Assembly (NCBI RefSeq): GCF_026213295.1
Contig: NC_079419.1
Coordinates: forward strand, 12,734,789 to 12,798,788
DNA length: 64,000 nt
From: Gadus chalcogrammus
Taxonomy: Eukaryota; Chordata; Actinopteri; Gadiformes; Gadidae
Direction of reading: 5' to 3'
Shown: piece by piece, positions 48,825 to 64,000 of the stretch
Numbering within the stretch: position 1 is the stretch's first letter
How the letters are laid out: every line of letters starts with the position of its first letter
Translations under genes and position numbers: made by a program
Notes under the pieces: generated by a model
What the model saw: the letters and a program-made list of their open reading frames with translations, nothing else
Database searches by the model: none
What the model was told of the DNA's origin: nothing

Positions 48825-50665
48825 TTTATTAGTCACGTTGATAATGTTTGGCAGCTATACCTAATCTATGCAAACAAACAAACAAATAAACTTAACATTC
48901 TGTGTACAGTTAGAAAAATTAACACCGTAAAAAAAAAGACATAAACATCGCCACTTTCCGTTTGTTTCAGCAGGGACAACCTGATAACTCTCGGAACCTG
49001 GTCTGGTCCAGCACTCAGCCACAACATTACCCCACAAAGTCAACATCTTTAGTGTGAAGAGCAGAAGGTAAAACGTGAAAAAAAGTCGTCCTACATGGGA
49101 GTTCTCGTTTTTTTCATCATAATGTTGATGCTATAAGTGACATCCACGTCTGCACGTAAAAAGTATATATTTATATTTATATAATATATATCCATACTCT
49201 ATTAACAGCTTTGTCTACCAGGAAACTTATAATCGCCACCCATCTTTGAGAAAGGAAACTAAATGAAGAACTTCAAACATTGAATATTTTACAACACAGA
49301 AATCATCTAATATTGTACAACCGCCTTTTTACAGTCCCAACTTTTTTTATTCTTATCGATTTTTTTATTACTACTATTTTGTATTCCTCTTCAAGTCTCA
49401 GTGCAGTAAGACAGTTTGATCCCAGTAAAACACAGTTAAAAAAAACATTTACAAACCAATGACGCTCTGTGGAAGCGGGAATCCTCAACTGAACTTTGAC
49501 CTTCCCACTCCTCCCTCCCATGTCGCCATCTGCATACCCACGTTTGGCACGTTTTTTTTTTCCTTTAACAGTGATAAACCGTGATTCTAAGCAAAGTTTT
49601 GTGGACGAGAATGGGTGTCTTGTCTTCTTGGAGGTGTAAATAAAACAGACATCGACTGAAACTCCAGCTACTATCAAAACCAACCTGGACATCACAGGAG
49701 CTACCGAGAAATCGTAGTAAAAAAAGGGCTTGACCGGGAAACGCTTTGTTGAATGGGGTTTGTAACCACTGTGTCTTAGGGTCAGAATGTCTTCTGAAAG
49801 CCCTGAAGACCACAGAGGCCTATTTCTAGGGCAGTGAAGGAGCACCATGATTGGTCAATATATTTTTTTAAACCCCCTCCTCATCATCGAAATCGCATTC
49901 TCACCTTTTAGCCAGATATCGGAATCGTTCCCTGTATCTTTGTCGTAGCTGTGATATGAGATTTCCCGCCCTTCCTTTTTATTCGGTAGAAAGGTTTGTG
50001 TGCGTGTGCGTGTGTGTGTGTGTGTAGATGTACAGTTGTGTTCTGACGATAAGTCCCAGCGCATTGCATCGCGGAGAAGGCCTTACACAGAAATCAGTGC
50101 AATGTAAAATACAACAAAGTCATGTCGTCAATGTACATCAAATACTATACAACCAGAATAATACAAAAGAAACCCGAAAATGAAAAAACAAAACAAGTAA
50201 ATGATACAAAAAAAGGAAAATAAAAAGTGTCCAGAAGCATCGCTCTACCTGGCAGGGGGTGGGGTCAGGGTGGAGTAGAGGTGGGGGAGGGTGGGGGTTG
50301 AGTCATGACCTCACACAGTGTATAGAGAGAGCGTGGGGGGGGGGGCTCTCTCTGATGGACAGCTGGGGGGGGCTGGGCCTACGACTCCTCTCGTCTCTTG
50401 TGCTTCACGTTACAAATAGATCCGTTTTCTGTGACCAAATATGTACATCCGCTGTCTTCGTTAGACATGCCCCCTTCCCCCCCGCCCCCCTCCCCATGAT
50501 CGCTTCTTCCAAACATGCAAACCTCGTACGCCCAGTGCTTTGAGCTCTCTCTCTCCTTTTCCATCAACGGCCTTTCTCGCTCAACCTTTTCTGAGTCCTT
50601 TGATCCAAACTTTCCCCCTCATCCGTGTCCTTCCGTGACTCAGTACATCGCAATACTGGTACGTG

Positions 50666-50669
<4 letters not shown>

Positions 50670-50752
<83 letters not shown>
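50670..50752. repeat. (CT)n microsatellite
   Basis: About 40 CT units. Confidence 0.94.
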
Positions 50753-50755
<3 letters not shown>

Positions 50756-51244
50756 CCCTGCTCTCGCTCTTCCCTTTGTCTCCATCTTTCGTTATTCTTC
50801 ATTCTAACTTACTTTTACCTCGCAAGGCTGTCCATCATTTTTATTTTACATTCTCTCACTCTCTTTGTGGACCCCATTCGGAGGCGGGAGTTATGTCGCA
50901 TTCTGGCCGATCTGTAACCATACGCAACAAACGCATTGGAAGGACATTGTGCCAGCTGTTGTTTTGTTGTCGTTTGTGTTCAATTGTGTGTTGGGGGACT
51001 CTTGGCGGTCATAGTGTGCATGCAACATGCATGGCTCTGGTCCTTCGTCACCTGGGACCACCTTGTCTCTCTCTCCCTCCCTCCTCTCTCTCCCTATCTC
51101 TCATTTCCATCAGCAGTCTATATGGTGTGAGGGAGGGAGAGAGACGGGAGATTGAGAAGGAGGATGTCTTTTCCTTTTGATTCCATTTCTCCTTTCCTTT
51201 CTATACGCCCGCCCTTCCTCTGCCCTATACACACAGAAACACAT

Positions 51245-51348
<104 letters not shown>

Positions 51349-51677
51349 GCACTCAAGCATGCATGCACACACGCATATGCACACATCACACACTAACGAG
51401 CGCACTCACGCATTAATGCACGCCCATACTCACACCCATGTTTACTCACTACTGGCTTGACTGAGTAAATCAAAACAAAAAACCACTGAGGAGAGTGGGG
51501 GGGGGGGGTCGGTGGGTGAAGGTGAGAGGGGGCAGAGATGGTCGTGAAGGTAATGACGTCGGTGGGGGCTTGGAATTGTACAAGAGGGGCAGAGAGATAA
51601 AGAAGAACTAATGGAACAAAAATAAAGAGATCATCCTCTCCCCTCCCCCCCTTCATCTCAGGCTCTGGATCTCTCGA

Positions 51678-51978
51678 GTACTAGACCCAGGGGGGGTTCC
51701 CCCACTAGACCCAGGGGGGGTTCCCCCACTAGACCCAGAAAGGGGGTCCCCCTACTAGACCCAGGGGTGTTCCCCCACTAGATCTAGGGGGTGTTCCCCC
51801 ACTAGACCTAGGGGGAGACCCCCTACTAGACCCAGGGGGGGTTCCCCCACTAGAACCGGAAGGAGGCTCCCACACTAGACCCAGGAGGGGGGGTACCCCA
51901 CTAGACCCAGGAGGGGGGGTACCCCACTAGACCCAGGAGGGGGGGTACCCCACTAGACCCAGGAGGGGGGGTACCCCA
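51678..51978 (-). repeat. ~26-bp minisatellite starting at the CTNND2 stop codon
   Basis: About 12 units of the type TGGGGTACCCCCCCTCC plus TGGGTCTAG (minus strand). The four units next to the stop are identical, and those further away are degenerate and of variable length. Each unit carries TCCTGGGTCTAG or a variant, the same bases that encode the final Ser-Trp-Val-stop of CTNND2. Confidence 0.92.
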
Positions 51979-58833
<6,855 letters not shown>

Positions 58834-58900
<67 letters not shown>

Positions 58901-59000
58901 NNNNNNNNNNNNNNNNNNNNNNNNNNNNNNNNNNNNNNNNNNNNNNNNNNNNNNNNNNNNNNNNNNNNNNNNNNNNNNNNNNNNNNNNNNNNNNNNNNNN
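58834..59000. other. Poly-G run and 100-N assembly gap
   Basis: Sixty-seven G followed by exactly 100 N. The fixed N length marks a gap of unknown size, and the homopolymer is probably an artefact at the contig end. Confidence 0.95.
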
Positions 59001-60258
59001 AAAACAAGGCTTCACCTGATTGGTGGTTGTGTGGCTGTGTGGGTCCTCAGTACAAACGGACTGGTTTTGTACAGAAAGCTTACTGGTTTCCCTGGGTTCC
59101 ATTGTGTGATCATGCTGGTCGTCTCAACATGGTTGAGTTGTTTGTTTATTCCTGTTGCTTTGGTGTTTGGTCTAGGGTTAAATTGGACCTGCGTAAAACA
59201 AACTTCTCCCACTCAAAAGCAGACAGCAGAATAACAAGAATTAGTTCTCTGCCTCAAAGGAAAAATACCAGTCTGGATGATCAAACGATCACAATGATCT
59301 CTCCTGGCTTCAATAAAACATATGTTTGCTAAATTATCAAAACCACATCGTGCCGATTCTGCCTGAAAGCTTAGTGATGCCAGCACCTGCCCTGAACAAT
59401 GGTAAAATAGCACTTTGGTCTTTGTGATTGTATTATTTACCGGACGTTTGAGTGAAACCAGGAGAGACGTTGATGAAGGCTTCATCTCCCAGACCGCGGT
59501 GTCCTTTTGCACGTTTTAAGCCTAGTCCCTAACTACTTGACTAAAATGAGATGGATCAATTCATTGTTAGCAGCTGTGATTTGTGTCTGGCTGTTTGGTG
59601 GAATACTAAGCCGTGTACATTGTGTTTCTATCCTGGCTGTGCGGAAAAGCAACAACAAAGGTATTGATGGATGGATGGATTAGCAGGGGTTCCCATGGGT
59701 CTGTTAAACAATGCACACACAGCTTTGAATCTTTTACCCGTTTATCCCCGATAAAATGTAAAATAATAAATCTACTATTGGGACCACCATGGACTGCCTA
59801 TTTCGCTTCCTGAATGTTTTTCCGCTCTCTCTCTTCTCCGACACTCCCATCCTCTCTCCAGCCCTCCCATCCTCTCTCCACCAATCCCAGCCTCTCTCCA
59901 GCCCTCCAACCCTCTCTCTACCACTCCCGACCTCTCTCTATCACACCCGACCTGGCTGCAGGGCAGCCGTGACAGTGTAGCAGAACCTCATCCAGAACGC
60001 TGTTCTGTCTGTTGGTTATTATGCGGACAGGGCGGCGCGCGGCTTCATGAACATGGTGTGAGATGATGTAACCTCGTGTAAGTCACCTCTCAGGTTAATT
60101 GAACGGACACGGTCAGCCGGGCGCGTGTGTGTAGAAGAACCTGCCGGTATGTACAGGGCGCCCGCTTGTGTGTCTTAGCATTCATTTAAATGTTTTTTGA
60201 TGTGTGGGGACGCAGTGTTGTATTGAGCTAGCATGTGTTTAAGCTTGCATGTGTTTAA

Positions 60259-60290
<32 letters not shown>

Positions 60291-60303
60291 TGTGGGTGTG
60301 TGT

Positions 60304-60350
<47 letters not shown>

Positions 60351-61599
60351 TGGGGGGGGGGGAGGAGGGGGGGGAGGAGGGGGGGGGGTGTCTGTGTGTG
60401 TGTGTGTGTGTGTCTGTGGGTCTGTTTTCGTTCTTTATGGCAAGGCGTCAGCAAGCTCCTGATTAACACATTCTGAATTTGCGTCAGCTATGTTGCCGAA
60501 GCTTTCTAGCATTAGCCACTTAGAATCTAGAATTAGCCATCTAGTTTTAGATGGCAGCAAGTGATGATAATGATAATGTGCTGAAGTGAATAGCACATCA
60601 GAAATATCATAGTGTGAAAATGGTGTTGAGCTAGCCAGACCGAGCAGATTACATGTTGATTCCTATGCAAAAACTATAAACATAAGCCCATATACTCAGG
60701 GAACTGAGTAGGCCCACTTCGTTTTAACCTATTTATAGGTTTTCTTTATGTATTCTAGCTCTTAGGGAGTAGTAAGTAGTAAGGAGTAACTAAGCAAGTA
60801 AGCAAGAAGTTTCTTGTTGCCATTAAAAAAAAAGGGGGAGGGAGTAGTTGGAGAGCCAAAGCAATTCGAGAAAATGTCTATTTATTCGCTTTAACTAAAT
60901 TAATCGGGGGAAACTATATAAGCAGGGAATGTGCAGTAAAGTGCTGTATCAACAGCCTTTTGGGAACACTTAGCTTAGCTGCTCAGCCCACACAGAGTTG
61001 ACTGTATAGAGCATGCAATCTCTATCCCTCTCCCCCTCCGTTTCCCTCTCCCTCTCCATCTCTCTCTCTATATAAATATATATATAATTATAAATATATA
61101 TAAAGTCTATATCCACAGGGTAAAGTGGCCTTTTTCACAGAGATTTGAATTAGTGCCACGAAAAAGACCTCAAACACCCAGTGTATGAGCTTGAGCAGTG
61201 TTTCTGAGCTCTGTGGAGCGTGGCCTGAATCCGAGGTAGGTCTCTCTTAGAGTGGGACTCTATGGACATGTCTTTATTCCTTATTTCTCTCTCTGTCTTC
61301 CGTATTCTGAAAGATCTGCCAACTCTCTCTCCCGTCTCTGTCTCTCACTGTCTCTTCCTCTCTTCCTCCCCTTCTAGACAGTGGGCATCATGGGATATGT
61401 TCCAGGTCAGATAAGGTTCCTAGTCATGAACGCTCACGTAGAAATGCTGCTTAGCTCAGTGCAGCCTGTGAGAAAAGACACTTCTAAAGGCTGCCTCAAC
61501 CCTGTATCCAATGGCTTTCACCCCCGTGTTCCGGCCACAATTCCCAATCTGGCTCTTGTCCCAGCATTGGCCACCTTATTGTCCCCTGGTGTCTAGTTT

Positions 61600-61730
61600 G
61601 ATTGGTTCATTCCTCATCTCTCCATTGTGTTACCCAGTGTGTGGTGAGTGTTCGACTCCTGCCACGAGGTACAAGGTTCGATCCCCTCATATCAACAGTC
61701 TCACCAGTAGGCTTCCTAAAACAAGATGGC
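61600..61730 (+). mobile_element. Possible tRNA-derived SINE fragment
   Basis: GTGGTGAGTGTTCGACTCCTG and ACAAGGTTCGATCCCCTCAT include A/B-box-like pieces. No tail or target duplication is visible. Confidence 0.35.
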
Positions 61731-62172
61731 CCCTAGCTGCTCTTTGACGTCAACGAGTATTAAATGCACAATCACTATGAAATGCGCAATCAGAGAAAAA
61801 GGGCTATAAAATGAAAGAAATTCTAATATTTTTTTGTGTTGGATCTGAACCGAAAGATCACTGAGTCCAGTCAAGACCAAGGAAGTGTTGTCCAGCGCCC
61901 AGAGAACCCCACCCAGAGAGTCCTCTTCAGTGAAACATGAACCGAACCTCAGCATCTATCATCTGGGCTCTGCGTGGCTCTGGGTGCATAGCGTTGAGTC
62001 CAACCCATGACCTACAGCACGGACACATGACCCATGTCTACACAGCGGTGTAGACACATCTATTTTCATTGATTTACTACTTTTTTTCATCTTCATGAAA
62101 ATTGATGAAGAGACACAGAGAGAGGGAAAGAGCCAGATCGGAGATGTGTTTGTGTGTGTGTGCGTGTGTGCG

Positions 62173-62228
<56 letters not shown>

Positions 62229-62597
62229 TGTGCGCTTGCCCATGTATACCCAGGCATATCTGTGTGCAGATAAATGTCAAGACATGCATCGATGCATTTG
62301 TCGCTGCTTGTGACGATAAATGTATAGATGCGTGCGTATTGTGTATCATGTATTATATATAGAGTATTATGTGCGTGTGCTTGGGTTTGTGTATGTGAAC
62401 ATGCGTGTCTGTTGTGCAACCTCCAGTCAAAATATTTCCTGTGCAGCGGTTACCAGGAGGCCAGGTTCAGCTCAAAGCAGTAATTAAACTTTGTGAATAA
62501 TGAAGGTAGCAGCCTGACGATTATACATTCAGATGCTACAGTCTTGGGGAGTGTACTGTAGAATGGATAATCTGTTCAGTAATGCCGCATGGACAGG

Positions 62598-62600
<3 letters not shown>

Positions 62601-62671
<71 letters not shown>
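62601..62671. repeat. (GT)n microsatellite
   Basis: About 35 GT units. Confidence 0.95.
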
Positions 62672-62672
<1 letters not shown>

Positions 62673-64000
62673 TGTGTGTGTGTGAATATTATGATCAGGA
62701 TTTGGGGAGAATTTAATGTATTGTGATGGACTACAGCAACAACAATTTCAATGTCAAATAGCCGCTGGGTGTTGCATCGTTGGACTAAACTAATATACTA
62801 ATTTCATCACAATGAGTTTGTTTTCAACAGAGCTATTTGTAAGTGAAGTTTCATGCCTTGCAGGCATGGAATAATGATCTTCCTTTACATTGTGGTCTCT
62901 CTCAATAATGTTCTCTCTCGATCTCTCTCCCTTTTTGACTCCATCTTGGTACCACTATTTTCACTCTCTTTCTTCTTTCACCCATCGTTAATCTCAGAAT
63001 ATATCTGCATGTTGCTCTCTCTCTGTAACCCTCTATCTCTTGCTCTCTATCTCCGCTTTCGTCTTCAGCTTGTGAGCACTTAAAACTATATCTTCCACAT
63101 TTAAACTTAAATCTCTCTCTCTAACGCTCCATGTCCACCAATCTCTCTCATTCCCTCCCTCCCTCCTCTCTCCCTCCCCCCTTTCCCTCTCCCTCCCTCC
63201 CTCTCCTTCCCTCTGGTATTTACTCAGCCATGCATGGAGAAAATATTCGCTCCTCCAAGTCTGCGGCTGATGGGTCCACATGCACACACACACACACGCA
63301 AGCGCCGACACAAGCGCATCGCTCCCTCCTGGGTCATCACTTATTCACGCGCCATCACTCTGCGTACGATATAACCACTTGTGCGCTTGGATGCTCTGCC
63401 ATGGCGTGCTGTATAAGCTCCGGCATGTTCCTTCCAGACAGCCCTCCGCCTGACGGTGTTGACGTTCCGGGTAGGGGGGCGCAACGCGTATACAAATGGC
63501 CGTCGCTATGTGGCGCTTTACCGGCTGCTCTGTATCCAAAGCACGTCACACGTCGCCAGATACCCGTCATTAATGAGCAGGTAGGGGGGTTGAGGCGTCT
63601 TCCTCAACGATGCCCAGCGGTTCAGACTGCAGGCCCTGGGGATCCGACTCAGAACCAGGTCGGCCAGGAGCTATACTTTGCGAGTCCCTTCTGTGCTTCA
63701 ACTGTTTTATAGTACACTATACTATACTAGACGTTTCTATACTTTACTGTACTATACATTTATCTTAAACGTACATACACTTACTAGAATGAATTCTATA
63801 CCGTTAGACTTAAGTGGTGATACGTGTTCATCGATATGATCAGAGGCAAGTGAGGCCCATTGGATGAGCCTATGTCGTTTGTACTGGAAAGATACGAGCC
63901 GACAGGATGTTTACGTTTGTTTACTCCCAGTAAGAGAGGCGATACAGGGGGTTGAACTGGGAACTTTGTCTGTACTAGCTAGCAATTATATTCTTAATTG

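Larger units (their letters stand above)
59001..64000 (-). other. CTNND2 intron continuing past the window edge
   Basis: No exon recognised on either strand. It holds GT/G-rich repeats at 60261-60420 (with G-runs at 60351-60388), (GT)n at 62152-62228 and 62601-62671, CT-rich stretches near 59820-59950, 61020-61070 and 63105-63215, and a (GATG)n scrap near 59667. Confidence 0.6.

Noticed and set aside
51678..51978. CRISPR-like or coding repeat
   Set aside because: Tandem minisatellite; every unit contains a stop in the CTNND2 frame.
59001..64000. Further CTNND2 exons
   Set aside because: No armadillo-like peptide found in any minus-strand frame in this stretch; treated as intron.

Overview
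This window is vertebrate nuclear DNA, and the gene content and repeats point to a ray-finned fish. The genes have many short exons with GT-AG introns. Introns and spacers are saturated with (CA)n/(GT)n and (CT)n microsatellites, and there are several teleost-type SINE, MITE and LINE fragments. The very high dinucleotide-repeat load would fit a gadid (cod-like) genome, but that is only an impression. A run of 100 Ns next to a long poly-G run shows this is a draft assembly.

Layout, left to right. 1-6.9 kb is repeat-rich spacer: an apparently intact RTE-like LINE (266-3630) with a probable target-site duplication, an LTR-like fragment, and a fully delimited 211-bp hAT-type MITE with an 8-bp target duplication. 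6.9-16.2 kb holds a NETO1-type gene (+), which I reconstruct as ten exons and 593 aa. 17.3-18.9 kb holds ATPSCKMT/FAM173B (+, four exons, 223 aa). 19.3-30.6 kb holds MARCHF6/TEB4 (+, 26 exons, 897 aa). 30.6-39.3 kb is spacer with the MARCHF6 3' region, a decayed Ty3/gypsy integrase remnant and a 1.8-kb satellite of ~47-bp units. 39.3-45.4 kb holds ANKRD33B (+, five exons, 521 aa). 45.4-48.8 kb is spacer without a recognised gene. 48.8 kb to beyond the right edge is the 3' half of CTNND2 (delta-catenin 2) on the minus strand: seven coding exons giving the last 369 residues, then an intron that runs off the window. In every reconstructed gene the exon phases add up exactly and the reading frame is open throughout.

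The order ATPSCKMT - MARCHF6 - ANKRD33B - CTNND2 matches human 5p15.2, but CCT5, CMBL, ROPN1L and DAP, which lie among these genes in human, were not found here, and a NETO1-type gene (18q in human) sits upstream. The genes do not form one pathway. NETO1 and delta-catenin are both postsynaptic proteins, MARCHF6 is an ER-associated-degradation ubiquitin ligase, ATPSCKMT is a mitochondrial methyltransferase, and ANKRD33B is a poorly characterised ankyrin protein.

I found no clearly new biological system. The most interesting signals are in CTNND2. A frame-preserving 129-nt exon is sandwiched between long, mutually complementary (GU)n and (CA)n tracts. Immediately after the stop codon there is a minisatellite whose unit appears to be copied from the last codons of the gene. 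Others are a similar complementary CA/GT pair around MARCHF6 exons 22-24, a stop-free 156-nt MARCHF6 intron, an in-frame repeat-expanded NETO1 tail, and the higher-order satellite at 34.8-36.7 kb.
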